A stretch of DNA of 64,000 nucleotides, from contig JBBPUQ010000003.1 in the NCBI GenBank assembly GCA_038501195.1, positions 2,744,501 to 2,808,500 of the forward strand, given 5' to 3'. Under the pieces are notes generated by a model. The model was given only the letters and a program-made list of their open reading frames with translations, did no database searches and was not told where the DNA came from. Below are positions 48,901-60,100 of the stretch, piece by piece (position 1 is the first letter of the stretch; every line of letters begins with the position of its first letter). A program made the translations under genes and the position numbers. The stretch comes from Nemania diffusa. Its lineage: Eukaryota; Ascomycota; Sordariomycetes; Xylariales; Xylariaceae.

Positions 48901-51192
48901 ATTAAAATTGTTATAATATTTATAGCTTTAAAGCTTTTAATATTACTAAATCAAATTGCTATACTGTTTAAAGTTTAATTTATTTATATAAAAAAGTTCT
49001 TTTGTACAAAAGTTTTAATTTGAGCTTTTTTAATAGTTAAAACTTTAGCTGCATTAATATTTTATAAAATATTTTAATATTTTATACTATATTAACTATT
49101 TAAATAAAAATTATTTAATATTAATATTTAGTTTTAAATATATATATTTTTATTTGTTATATAATAAAAATATATTAAATTTATTAAAAATTAAACTATT
49201 TTGTTTTTAGTTTTAAAATCTAAATTATTATTAAATTTATTATTATATAAAAAGTTTTTATTATTTTTGTAATCTAATATAAATATATTATATTTTTTAT
49301 ACAATAAAACTTTTTGCTTTAAAATATTACATATAACAAAATATTACTTTCTTACTTTTAATTTTTTTTATTAGCTATAATTAATAAACTAATAACTAAG
49401 CTTTTTATAAATAAAATACTTTTTATTACTTTTATTATTTTTATTATACAATTGCTATAATTTTTAACAAAATTTTTTTTTAAAACTATAACTATATAAT
49501 TGTTTTAAGTATTTAATATTATATTATTTATAAACAAAATAAACATTTATTATATAATAATAATTTATTTTTTAATTAAAAAAAACTTGCAGCATTATTT
49601 ACAAATTAAAAAATAAAACTTTATATATAAGTTTTTAATTAATTAAAACAGATTTAAACTTAAATATATTAAAACATATTTATATAACTATTATATAAAA
49701 TAGTATTTTTTTATAATAATTAAATTTTAAAATATATTATATAAATTAAAGCTTATTAATTATAATTTTTAATATTTTAAATATTGTTTTTGTTAAATTG
49801 TTTTATTTTATTTATATAAAAGTAATAATAATTTAGTTAATTTAATATTAACTATAATTAATTATTATATTAAAATAATTATTAAACATTATATAAATTT
49901 TATTTTATTTATATATTAAATTAATATAGTTAAAATAATATTGTTTAACTTTTTTTTTTAATATAAAAAAAAATATTATATAATATTATTTTTTAATAAT
50001 TTTAAATCAACAATATATTAAAATAAAAATTTAAACTTTGTTATATAATATATTATATAGTTTATTACTATAGTTTTAGTTAAATCGCTATATTTTAATA
50101 AATATAATAAATTAAACTATTTTAATTAAATTATTATAAATAATTTAAATAAAAAAAAGTTTATACAACTGATTTTTATATATTAATAAAAGTACAAAAT
50201 ATATAATAAAAATTTTAAAAATAAATATAAATTTTTAAATTTTTGTTTATATAAAAAAAATAAATACTTGATTATTTGTACTAAATATTAAAATATATAT
50301 TAGTATTATTAGTTTTAATACAGCTAGTTATAGTATTAAATAATCTATTTATATAATTAAAAGTTTTAATATGTTCGCTAATATAAATATTAAAGCTATT
50401 TATATAAATATATTGTTATTTAAATTTTTATTGTTTTTGTTTATATATTTTTTAATAATATATAAAAGTTTGTTTTTAAACAATTTTTTATATACTTTGA
50501 TATTTTTGTTACTTTTAGTAATAACAATAAATTCTTTTTAAAACATACAACTAATATTTATTAATATTAGTTTTGTTTAACTATTAAAATTTATTACAAA
50601 TATTTATATAAACTATTTACTTTCGATTTTTAATTATATATAATTTTACAAATATTTTACAAAATATATTGTTAACTATAAAAGTTTAACAAATTAATTA
50701 AAGTTAATAGTTATATTTTAATATTTAAAATTAGTTTGCTTTTTTTAAATTTTTATTTAAATACTGCTGCTTTTAGCTATATTTTTATACGTAAATTTAT
50801 TTTTATTATATAAAGCTGCTAACTTGTTATATTAAGCTTGTTTAGCTGCTGCAGCTACAGCTGCTATAGTTATTTTTGTTACAAGTGCTAATATAGTTAT
50901 AAAAAGTAATAAAATAAAAAAAATAAAGTAAATATATAAAATAGCTTACAGTTTTATTAATTTTTATATAAAAATAACTAAGCTATTATATAAAACTAAT
51001 TTTAACTTTGTAATAATTAAGTTTTTTTTGTTTAATAGTTAATTTAATATATCTTTAGCTAATTAATACAAATAATAGTCCACTTTTTATATAAAAAAAA
51101 AAAAATAAAGCATAAAAGCTACTTTTAATAATAGCTAGTTTTTGCTTTTTTATTTTGTTAATTTATAATTATATTTTGCAATTATTAATTAG

Positions 51193-51500
51193 TATTAATA
51201 AAACTTTTTGTATATATATATACAAAAAAATTCGGAGTAATTTGTAAAGTTTAAGGTTTGTTTTTAAGTTCTAAAGTTTTATATTGATTTATATATATAT
51301 TTTACAAAAAAAAGTACAACTAAAAAAATTGTACATAGGTTATTTATATATATATATGTATAAGACCTATAGGTCTTGTAGATCCTAATAAGTCCTTGTA
51401 TTTTTTATCTATTTAGTTATTTAATAAAAGTCTTGGTCCAAGTCTTAGTTATATATACCTAGTATATATGTATAGGTTTTGTTAAATTATTGGTTTAACA
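51193..51500. repeat. Right LTR (308 bp)
   Basis: Second copy of the LTR, generally with more A/T than the left copy although each copy has its own private changes. It ends TTTAACA and is followed by ATTTC. Confidence 0.9.
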
Positions 51501-52187
51501 ATTTCAAACAATTTTTTTCTACTAGTTTAAAGTTCAATTTTTAATTTTTAAACAAAAAAGTAAACAAGTAATATAATTTAAAATTGTTAAATCTAGTTTA
51601 ATTATTAATTTAACATTTTTAAAACTTTTTTTTGTAAAAAATTATAATATTATAGTTTTTAAAACTTGCTTTATATTATTATAACTTTTGTAATTTTTAG
51701 TTTTTTTTTAATAAAACATATTAACAAAAGTTTATATAAAAAATTTGCAGCTAGTTTAACTAGCTATTAAAATTTTTACAATTTTTTTTTTTTTAGTTTT
51801 ATTTAATATAAACTTTTTGTTTTTACTTAAAGTTAACTTTATATATTTAATAAAAATATAGCTTTTAAAACAATAGTTATATGTTTTAATTTTTAAAAAT
51901 AGTTTAGTAATACTATTAAAGCTATAGCTTGTTTTTTAAACTATTTAAAATTTTATTAAACTTTTAAAATAAAAAAAAAACATTTAAAAGTATATATTTA
52001 AGTTAAATTTTCAAACTATTTTAATTTAATATTATAATATTAATTTAAAATATTTTATAATATAAACTAGTAGTAATTGCTATATTTTACTTATTAATTT
52101 AATAAAGTAAAAAGCTTGCTCTGCTTTAAGTTGTTTAAGCTATATGTACTAGTGTTACAGTTTGGGTTATTTTATCTATACATGGCT

Positions 52188-52228
52188 GGTTTCCTTGGCG
52201 TTACTCTTAAATTCGACCCCAACTTCTG
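52188..52228 (-). repeat. Right terminal inverted repeat
   Basis: Reverse complement of the left repeat at 43430-43470, ending at G52228 and followed by TA. It lies about 1.1 kb upstream of the F-box/WD40 start codon. Confidence 0.7.
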
Positions 52229-53336
52229 TACCTGCTCTGCCACCGAATTTACAATTCTACAGTACGCCACACCCGAGGTCAATCTACTGTAGATACTTAG
52301 GTAGTGCTGCATTGAGTAAGCTGTACAGTCCGTTAACGGTAAATGCACAGTATCGTTTCCCCGTTTTCCCTGCCCCTTCCAAATTGGCAATAGAGAGAGG
52401 CAGGGTTTCCCAGTCCTGCGGGCTGGTTCCCGTTCTATCTTAGGTACTTTGTGGTCACTGGCCCATTCCATCCCCTAGTCATCTCACTTGGCCCCCGTGT
52501 CGCCTGGACCCCATCCATCATCCCTCATCATCCCTTCGAAACGTGCAGTCGAAAAGCCTTGTGTGGCACTCTGGCTCGCCTGCTCCTACTCGATCTCATC
52601 CTCCTCATCCTCCTCCTTTTACCCACCTACCATCAACGGATAGGTAGGTCCCTGGGAGTATCGAACACCTAAGCGCCATCCCGAACCCTACCGCTTCTTT
52701 GTCTGATATAGACCTTCTTTGAGGAACACAGTCCTGTAGAGATCTCGTTAGCATCCGACCTTCTCTGGAACACACCACGCCAACAAAGCGCCAGCAAAGC
52801 ATCACCAAGTCAGCCGGCCTCCGCCAGTCCCGCAAGTTGTCCTCGAGTCACGGGCACCGAACTACAGAAGACAATGCCAATGATGGCAATGTCTGAGCAC
52901 CACTTTTGCGACTGATCACATTTACCACTGCTGCTTCGTCCTCGTGGTGTCACCTGCACTCTATCTACTTGTTCTGGTGCTGTCGCTATTACGATCCCGG
53001 CCCCTATCTGAGGGCTTATTCGGGAAATCGCTGTTATTCCGAGAATCACCAAAAAACTCTTTTTCGCTGTATTCACTGCCGTCATAGGCTACACGAAACT
53101 GACTTCGTACTTGCTACAAATTGCCACATCCTGGTATGTAAAGATGTCTTGTTATACCAGGCTCCCCTGCATAGGCCTCATTGAATGTCGCTTGCTCTCA
53201 TAGGTGACTTGATTACACCTTGATGGTGGATTTTAGTTGGTATATACTTTATAGTTGCTGACATGGCATAGATTGTGGTCTGTCCGTTGTCTGTTTAACA
53301 ACAGTCCTATTCTGGTCGGCTGCCAAATACCAGCAA
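52229..53336 (+). other. Long leader/promoter region of F-box/WD40 gene
   Basis: About 1.1 kb, pyrimidine-rich in parts (for example CTCATCCTCCTCATCCTCC around 52595-52615). It has several short open frames and none with family features. It may include a long 5' untranslated region with small upstream frames, common for regulatory genes in filamentous fungi, but no splice sites could be chosen with confidence. Confidence 0.4.
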
Positions 53337-55583
53337 ATGATTACGAACAACCTCGAGGAATATATAAACATACACATAGATATGGCTGGCTACGGTCGAG
53401 CTGTTAGCTTCTCAGAGCGGAGGGGAAGCGCCATGAGCTACGGCGAGGAAATGACTATTAGCAGGCCTGGTGCTGGCCCTGCCATCGGGAATCAGATAAT
53501 AGACAAGATGGCGCAACCAAGACCTAGAGGGCCACCCACCCCAAGCATGAATACACCAGCACCCGAGTTCGATCAGCAACAACCTACCGGATCCCCTCCC
53601 CCGCCTCCTACACCAGCTGCTTCTCCTGGCCCAGCTAACGCTCAATTGGACTGGAATGATGATACTGATGATGCAGACTTCTTTCTTGCTCAAATTCGTC
53701 ACTATTTTATGATATCCTCTGGCCCGCGCCGGAATCGGATACTTGCGGACCTGCTAAATATGTGCACTACCCAGCAACTGAGCTATGTGCATCAGTTTGT
53801 AAGCCCGTTGCTAAAGAAAGACCCCTTTACTAGTCTCCCGGACGAATTGTGCTTAAGAATCCTATCCTTTATCGATGACCCCCAGGTCCTAGCTCGTGCA
53901 TCTCAAGTGTCCAGACGTTGGAGAGATCTGCTTAGTGATGATGTGACTTGGAAGAATCTCTGTGTCAAACACGACTATGGTCGGCGTCTTTCGGAGGTTT
54001 CTTATGGCATACCAACGTATGCAACAAGCCGACCTGGTGTCCTACCGTTGTCCGACGTTGAGTATTCAAGCCAGAGCTTTCCGGGCGCTTTACCCACCTC
54101 ATCTTCGTTCCATAACACCTCGAGAAGTATGGACGGATCCGCGAGCGCCGGAGGCCGACCAGTGCTGCGATCATACAAATCCCACTTCAAGCAAAGATAT
54201 CTTGTCGAGTCCGCTTGGAGAACTGGAGGACACAACACAACTCGTACTATCACCCAGGATGGAAGAGTTGTTACCAGCTTGCATCTCACTCCGAAATACA
54301 TTGTTGTGGCACTGGACAATGCCAAAATCCACGTTTTCGATAGAAAGGGCACCGCACTTCGAACACTCCAAGGTCACGTTATGGGTGTATGGGCTATGGT
54401 GCCTTGGGAAGATATTCTTGTGAGCGGTGGCTGTGATCGAGACGTGCGAGTTTGGGACATGACCAATGGGTGAGACTAACACAACTCTAACACTTTGAAT
54501 ATTTTGACTAATCGACCATACAGTGCTTGTCTACATACACTACGTGGTCATACCTCTACCGTGCGCTGTCTTAAGATGTCTGATGCAAACACTGCTATAT
54601 CGGGCTCTCGAGATACAAACCTGAGGGTGTGGGATATCAGACAAGGTATATGCAAGAGCGTCCTGCATGGCCACCAAGCTAGTGTGAGGTGTCTGGAAAT
54701 CAAGGGAGATATTGTTGTGTCCGGAAGCTATGATGCTACAGCCAAGATATGGAGTATTTCTGAAGGTCGATGCCTGCATACCCTCACCGGCCACTTCAGC
54801 CAAATTTATGCCATTGCCTTTGATGGTCAGAGAGTTGTAACCGGTAGTCTCGATACTAGTGTTAGAGTCTGGGATGCGCATACCGGGTAAGTCCTGACAA
54901 TTATCATCACGTGGTATAATTTATACGAGTGGAGTTTTACTGACTGACAGGATAGTGAGCCGATCGCCGTGTTACAGGGGCATACCTCTTTGGTAGGCCA
55001 ACTGCAGCTACGCGGAAACACTCTCGTTACGGGAGGATCCGACGGATCAGTCAGAGTCTGGTCACTCGAGAAAATGTGCCCTATTCACCGTCTCGCCGCA
55101 CATGACAATAGTGTCACAAGTCTTCAATTTGATGATACTCGAGTTGTAAGCGGAGGTAGTGACGGAAGAGTGAAGGTCTGGGATGTAAAGACGGGGCATC
55201 TAGTACGAGAGCTCATCACAGCCGAGTCTGTATGGAGAGTTGTCTTCGAGGATGAGAAGTGTGTTGCCGTAGCCAATAGGGGAAGCCGAGTCATGATGGA
55301 GGTACGTGTGCACCATGCTGCCTTTCACTCCCATTTCTAACTCTTTTAGGTATGGTCATTCTCACCACCTGAGGATGCTTACTACGAAAGGCCAACCTCG
55401 TTGCCTCAGCGCCTGGCCGAGCCGCCGCACAATCGCCCATTGTCAGCCGATTTCAGACGATCCGCCCTGGTGTTAAGTCAGTCTGCGGCGCAGGAGGATG
55501 CCGGGAGCCAGGACATCATTATGAGGGATGCCGGCCCGTCCACGGCACCGTTGGCAGGCAATACATTTTTCCGAGATAGTTGA
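53337..55583 (+). CDS. F-box/WD40 protein, Cdc4/Fbw7-like SCF substrate receptor
   Basis: Substrate-recognition subunit of an SCF ubiquitin ligase. Four exons: 53337-54469, 54524-54886, 54956-55301 and 55350-55583; 691 aa from the first ATG, or 676 aa if translation starts at MAGYGRAVSF (53382). The N-terminus is Pro-rich. The F-box is PFTSLPDELCLRILSFIDDP ... SRRWRDLLSDDVTWKNLC (about residues 163-210). Eight WD40 blades follow from about residue 310, with repeated GH...VRVWD units such as GSRDTNLRVWDIRQG and GGSDGRVKVWDVKTG. Eight blades is the arrangement of Cdc4/Fbw7, which bind phosphodegrons; Met30/sulfur-controller-type receptors are the alternative. The third exon's acceptor must be GGATAG at 54955 to keep frame. 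The C-terminal tail is Ser/Asp-rich and unstructured. Confidence 0.9.
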
Positions 55584-56586
55584 GTGACTCGGTTCCTGCA
55601 TAGACAGAGTCTACTGCTATTTATGGTAGCCTCGCAGCACTCTGGCCCAATGAATTAGACTAGGCACCCAACTCTATGCATTGCAGGCGTTATACCATGG
55701 TGATACGGTTATCGGCGAAGTCGGGTTCGGACAACATTTTAAGCGTGATGGAGTTGGATGAATTTTGGGAGAAATGGCATGCATAATTTAGCAAGCACGG
55801 TGAACATAGACGTTGGCCATGGTGCCGGCACTCATGTGTATTCTCAAAGTATACTGATGCGAGCCTTCGTCTCTACGACTAAACGGTTACGCAAGGCTTC
55901 ATCCACCAGGTCCGAGGACTACCGTTTTGGTATTATAACCTTACCACCGATGTCAGTTATCATCTCCCAGATAGCTCATCTAGAACAGTCGCAATTATAT
56001 CGACTATACTCGCTAAATCAGACGGTGCTATCCGGTGATGCAAAACTTGATCTTTGTACTAGAGACCCTTCAGAAATAGACAAGTAAAGAATTCAAGGGA
56101 AAAAGCAAATTTGTGAAGTTAAGCTAGGTTACGAAGTAGACCACTCTTGCTTGTGGGAGGTATAAATAGAGCTATCACAATTCATTCTCTCTCCGCTTTG
56201 TTTCTAGGCATACTGTAGCGCAGAGAGATAGGGCGATGGCTATCTGAGACATTGGCTTTCCCGCAGAAAGGTGTCACGCATGACTTGCAGTTGTGGGTAG
56301 CGCGTGCCGGGCCCGTGGCTTCGGTGGCTGGGTCTATAGATCGCCAATGTGCCATTGGTGCTTAAGGAATATGACTTAGATTGACGAGTAACAAATCCAG
56401 CGTGACAGGGCTTAGTATCACTACTCTTGTGGTCATGGTGGGTAGTAGCCAGTGCCTGACAACTAGGTGGTTTCCTTGATAGAGGCCAAAAAGTAGGCGA
56501 TCTAGAATATATCTACAGTATATATACATGTGTACAGATACAGTGCTCATAACAGCTCACACCCAACTTTATAAGTCGACTTCGCT
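55584..56586. other. Convergent spacer, F-box gene / TPR-like gene
   Basis: About 1 kb. The open frame 55758-56087 has no recognisable features. Nothing else supported. Confidence 0.45.
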
Positions 56587-57900
56587 TTAGTCATACATGT
56601 CAACCGAGGCACCAGCGACAAGCATCCACTCCTCAGCAACGATCTGTCTCCTCCGCTTCTCCTGCTTGCTTAGACCGCCCTCTTCGGACCTCGCCCACTC
56701 CCTCGTCGCCATCTTCCGCATCGCCTCCTGGACCCCGCTGGCGGCGGCCTGCTCGAGGGAGTTGACGTATTTGTCGGTGTGGGCCTCGCCCATCCTCTCC
56801 AGCACCTTCGCCATCTCCAGGTATCCCTTCTCGTTGTCGAGCTCGGACGCCGCCATCTCGCACATGTCGCGGGCCTTCTCCAGCTCGCCGCGCTTCGCGC
56901 GGATGGCGGCGACGCCGAGGGCAAAGCTCACCTTCCACTGCCAGTGGGGGTTGAACCGCACGCCCTCGGTCTCCCCCGCGTCTTGGCTGGAGGGCGGCGT
57001 TGCTTGAGCCCGCTCCTTGGAAGCCGCGGCGTCAATCTCGTACGCGCGGCGAAACCAGCGGAGCGCGTTGTCGTCTCCCTCGCGGGTATCGTCTGCGGCG
57101 TAGATGAGGGCGCGCAAGGTGTAGGCGTCGGCTGCGAGATTAGCTTCGCTGTGTTTGGTTGTAGACTTGTTATCGCCGTCGCCGCCGCATTTGGAGTCAA
57201 TGCGCCGCAACAGGCGCTCCAACCTCTCGAAGGCGAGCGCGTACTGCGGCTTGCCCAGCAGCCGTCTCTGGAGTGCTATGCGCACTAGCGTGATGATGCT
57301 GGGCGCGTAGTCCAGGCTGGTCAGGGTGTGGAGGATGTGCACGGCCAGATGGAGGGCCGGCGATGACTGACCTAACCGACCTGACACGATCATGACTGCT
57401 ACGTAGTGTAGTGTGTATGCCGAGAGGATCTTGGGCATGGTCCGGTCCATGCCCGGGGCCATGCCCCTGACGACGGGTGAACCGTCAGGGGGCTGGGCAG
57501 TCGGGATGTCGTTTGTGGTGATGCGCTTTTCCCGCCATCCAGGGGCATTTCTCAGTGCGGCGTCGACATATGCTTCCGCGGTTTCTAGGCACTCTTGGGC
57601 GCTTAAATCTGTGACCATAGGTGCCCTGGCATACAAGTCCCAGAATTCTAGTGGTGGGATATCGGCACGTGCAAAGCGCGGGTTGGCCGAGGAGTCGCGT
57701 GATCTCTCTACTCGGGGTTTCTTCTGACTTGACCTATTTCGGGGTGTTGTTGTTATATATGCTGTTGCTATATATGCTGGTGCTGTTGGTATAACTTGAG
57801 GCTTGCCCGGGTTGTTAAATGTCCTAGCCGACTGAGCCAAGTGACCCAGCCGCCTTGTGCATTGTGTGTATGTGAGCTTTGAGAGTGACATGACAACCAC
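56587..57900 (-). CDS. Mitochondrial TPR/Sel1-like repeat protein, uncharacterised
   Basis: Single-exon frame of 437 aa (435 if the Met at residue 4, before SLSKLTY, is used, within two residues). The first 60 residues are rich in Arg, Thr, Ser and Ala with few acidics, like a mitochondrial presequence. The remainder is mostly helical. Segments ALRWFRRAYEIDAAASKERA, WQWKVSFALGVAAIRAKRGE and LEKARDMCEMAASELDNEKG resemble TPR or Sel1 repeats, and AAASGVQEAMRKMATREWAR is Sel1-like. A Lys/Arg-rich helix near the C-terminus is followed by EEWMLVAGASVDMYD. Conserved hypothetical in filamentous fungi by appearance; a role in respiratory-complex assembly similar to Mss2-type TPR proteins is only a guess. 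Confidence 0.75.
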   Translation of the reverse strand: MVVMSLSKLTYTQCTRRLGHLAQSARTFNNPGKPQVIPTAPAYIATAYITTTPRNRSSQKKPRVERSRDSSANPRFARADIPPLEFWDLYARAPMVTDLSAQECLETAEAYVDAALRNAPGWREKRITTNDIPTAQPPDGSPVVRGMAPGMDRTMPKILSAYTLHYVAVMIVSGRLGQSSPALHLAVHILHTLTSLDYAPSIITLVRIALQRRLLGKPQYALAFERLERLLRRIDSKCGGDGDNKSTTKHSEANLAADAYTLRALIYAADDTREGDDNALRWFRRAYEIDAAASKERAQATPPSSQDAGETEGVRFNPHWQWKVSFALGVAAIRAKRGELEKARDMCEMAASELDNEKGYLEMAKVLERMGEAHTDKYVNSLEQAAASGVQEAMRKMATREWARSEEGGLSKQEKRRRQIVAEEWMLVAGASVDMYD

Positions 57901-58481
57901 CTGATCAAAGGTGTGAATTCTCGCCTAGCTGAATTCAATGCGAAGACCAAGGGCATAGAGTCGGTGGATTGTGAGGTCCCTAGGCAAATACCTAAGTGGT
58001 AAGTCAGTAGGTACCTACCTACCTTGTAGTAACTTTGCACGATGGCTTCCTTTAACGGCCTATCTTAACGGCCTCCCTTAGCAGTGAACCAAAGCTCAGC
58101 TCTCGATATTTGTTTAATGCAAAAAAATACTCTTATGCATAAGCCTTTCAACATGAGCATAAAAATTCCTCAGGATCTGTTAGAAATAACCACTATGCCA
58201 AAATATGAACTTAATATTCCAATTTTTATGGTAATATTTGCAACAGGATCCTTACATAAGTACCTATGTAGGTAGTACATAGTAGCGAAATATGTATCTA
58301 CTAAGGATCATGTATTAAAACATGCATCGATCTCTTATCTTATCGCACAATAGAAAAAAGTTAGAGAGCAACTCTACGAAGATATGTCCGCCCATTGAGC
58401 AGTAGACGAGCAACAGATCAGCGACAACCTACGATCAAATATTGTCTGTCGCATTTATTGAATTGGAAACCACAACACATA
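57901..58481. other. Divergent intergenic region, TPR-like / UTP16-like genes
   Basis: About 580 bp. It contains GTAGGTACCTACCTACCTTG (58006-58025) and AAGTACCTATGTAGGTAG (58258-58275), more copies of the recurring CCTAGGTA-like motif family. No gene supported. Confidence 0.5.
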
Positions 58482-59838
58482 ATGGCCCCCGTCACCAGAA
58501 GAGCCGCAAAGGCACAGGGCAACTCTCCCGAAGAAGAGTCAATAATAGCAATACCGAACACCACATCAGCAGCCAAGAAGGAGACACTATTCGAGGAGCC
58601 AATCGCGCTGCGAAGCAAGCGGAAAACTACAAATGATGCTAATGGAGATGGCACCAAAACCACAGCCGAGAGTGCCAAAATAGCAACACCGAAGCGCAAG
58701 AAGTTCGAGGTGCGGGTAAGAGACGCCGAGGACGCCACCGACACGAAATTCGCAATCGAAGTTCAGATACCCAGCTCAACCGTCAAGACGCCGCGCTCTC
58801 GATCCAGCCCCGTCCCTGACTCCCAAGACTCGGATGCTAGCGACGAGGCCAACCAGACCTTCGAGCCCCTGAGCGCCTCGAAACAGCTGGAGGAAGAAGC
58901 GACCCAGAAGTTAGCCTCGCAGGGACGGTTGATAGAATCTAGCCTAGAGGCGACGCCATTAGCGAAGTCTGCTAAGTCTGCGCGCGCCAGCTCTGGGAAA
59001 AAGGCTCGTGGGAAGTCGGCCCCACAGTCCGAGGCCGAGTCCGAAGCAACACCGCGGCCAAAGGCTGCTGAGTCCAAGCATGTTGTGTTCGGGGACGATG
59101 ATGACGTAGACAAGTTCGTCGCCGCAGCCGCGGAGAAGCAGAAAGATGTCCTAGAAGCCAACGCCGGCGATGACGACAAAGATGACCAGGAGGAGAGTGA
59201 CGATGAGGCACCTGAGGCGGTATCGACGGCAGCGGCTGCGAAAGAAACGTTGAAATCGGCTAGGGCTGCGATAGAAGCTGCCGAGAAGTACGTCTTTTCC
59301 TCATTATCTCCTGGCTTCTAGTAAAACTACTAACGGGATCTATAGATACGCCGCCTCGACGAAGAGAAAACGACAGGCACGAGACAACCTCCTTAAGCAG
59401 CAAGCAGAGAAGCGGAAACGGACACAACCCAGCAAATCGGAGAAGGGAGATTCATCAGAGGACGAGGACGAAGAGGAAGAGGAGCGCAATACCACATCGA
59501 AACGTCAGAGACGGACACAGAATCTGCCCGACACGCTGCCAGCCGAGTTCCTGACGGACTCGAGCGACGACGAGGAGGACGAGACGGCGTTGAAGAAGAT
59601 GGTCGCGCGGCCGCGGAAGATCAACTTCGAGACGGCCATGCAGGTCCTCGGGGCCGAGGGCAAGGGCCCGCGGGACGAGGTCGTGGGCTCAACCCGGTAT
59701 CGCGTGTTGGCCGAACAAGGCGACCAGCGGCTGGCGCCCAAAACGAACAAGGCCTCGCGCAGAGTGAAGGAGGACCTCTTGCGGAGGGGGCGCACTCGCG
59801 TCGCCCTGAATAAGAAGCGGGGGTTCTTTGTGAGGTAA
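58482..59838 (+). CDS. U3 snoRNA-associated UTP16-like nucleolar protein
   Basis: Probable small-subunit processome factor. Two exons, 58482-59287 and 59346-59838, joined in frame across a 58-nt intron; 432 aa. The start MAPVTRRAAKAQ is basic. Long disordered Ser/Asp/Glu/Lys-rich stretches follow (for example GDDDDVDKF and SSEDEDEEEEE). The conserved C-terminal block is RRTQNLPDTLPAEFLTDSSD, KINFETAMQVLG and STRYRVLAEQGDQRLAPKTN followed by a Lys/Arg-rich tail. This block matches what I know of the U3_snoRNA_assoc (Utp16) family. Assignment rests mainly on the C-terminal block, so confidence is moderate. Confidence 0.75.
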
Positions 59839-60100
59839 TATAGACATGCTATTTAGAGACGAGATACCAATGTAGTTTTCCAGAATTGCGCGACGCAGTA
59901 ATCGTTGCCCAGTCCTCATGCTAAAGAGTGGTCTATTTTTATATTACTACTATTTATTCTACGCTTGTGACTAGTCGTGATAGCCTGTATATAATTTAAC
60001 AGCTATACCTATATACTAACCAAAACGCTTCAATTATACTAGTTAATGGTCCAATAGGAGCGCTAGCGCGCTGCGGCTCTTATGTCGTACCCTTCGGATC

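Larger units (their letters stand above)
45618..51500. mobile_element. LTR retrotransposon, decayed by RIP
   Basis: Two direct repeats of equal length, 308 bp each (45618-45925 and 51193-51500), begin with TG (TGTTAGTAGAAC; TA in the mutated second copy) and end with CA (TTTAACA; TA in the mutated first copy). A perfect 5-bp duplication, ATTTC, lies just outside both ends (45613-45617 and 51501-51505). The 5267-bp interior contains no readable gag or pol because of saturating C-to-T type changes, so Copia or Gypsy type and strand cannot be assigned. No intact primer-binding site is recognisable after the left LTR. The whole element is 5883 bp, a normal size for a fungal LTR retrotransposon. 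Confidence 0.9.
43540..52140. repeat. Extremely AT-rich island, likely RIP-mutated repeats
   Basis: For about 8.6 kb the sequence is almost only A and T, with G and C sparse and TpA very frequent, in contrast to coding flanks. No open frame of useful length survives. This is the appearance of repeated DNA mutated C-to-T by repeat-induced point mutation. The two LTR copies inside support it: they differ almost entirely by G/A and C/T changes. Edges are sharp on both sides. Confidence 0.85.
43430..52228. mobile_element. Candidate DNA transposon bounded by inverted repeats, with nested retroelement
   Basis: The left end (43430-43470) reads CAGAAGTTGGGGTCGAATTC and onwards; the right end (52188-52228), read on the other strand, is the same for about 41 bp with two transition differences, then diverges gradually. 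TA flanks each end (43428-43429 and 52229-52230). Inverted repeats starting CAG with TA duplications are what Tc1/mariner-pogo (Fot1-type) elements show. Removing the nested 5.88-kb LTR element and its 5-bp duplication leaves about 2.9 kb, a plausible size for a DNA transposon. The interior is so AT-rich that no transposase can be read. Alternatively the ends could be two inverted copies of an unrelated repeat. Confidence 0.5.

Noticed and set aside
45618..51500. CRISPR-like or satellite array in the AT-rich block
   Set aside because: The repeats are a single pair of 308-bp direct repeats 5.6 kb apart, typical of LTRs; there are no regularly spaced units.
43540..52140. Mitochondrial DNA insertion or assembly contamination, because of extreme AT content
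   Set aside because: No mitochondrial gene, tRNA or open frame is visible; paired LTRs with target duplication and G/A, C/T differences fit RIP-mutated nuclear repeats better.
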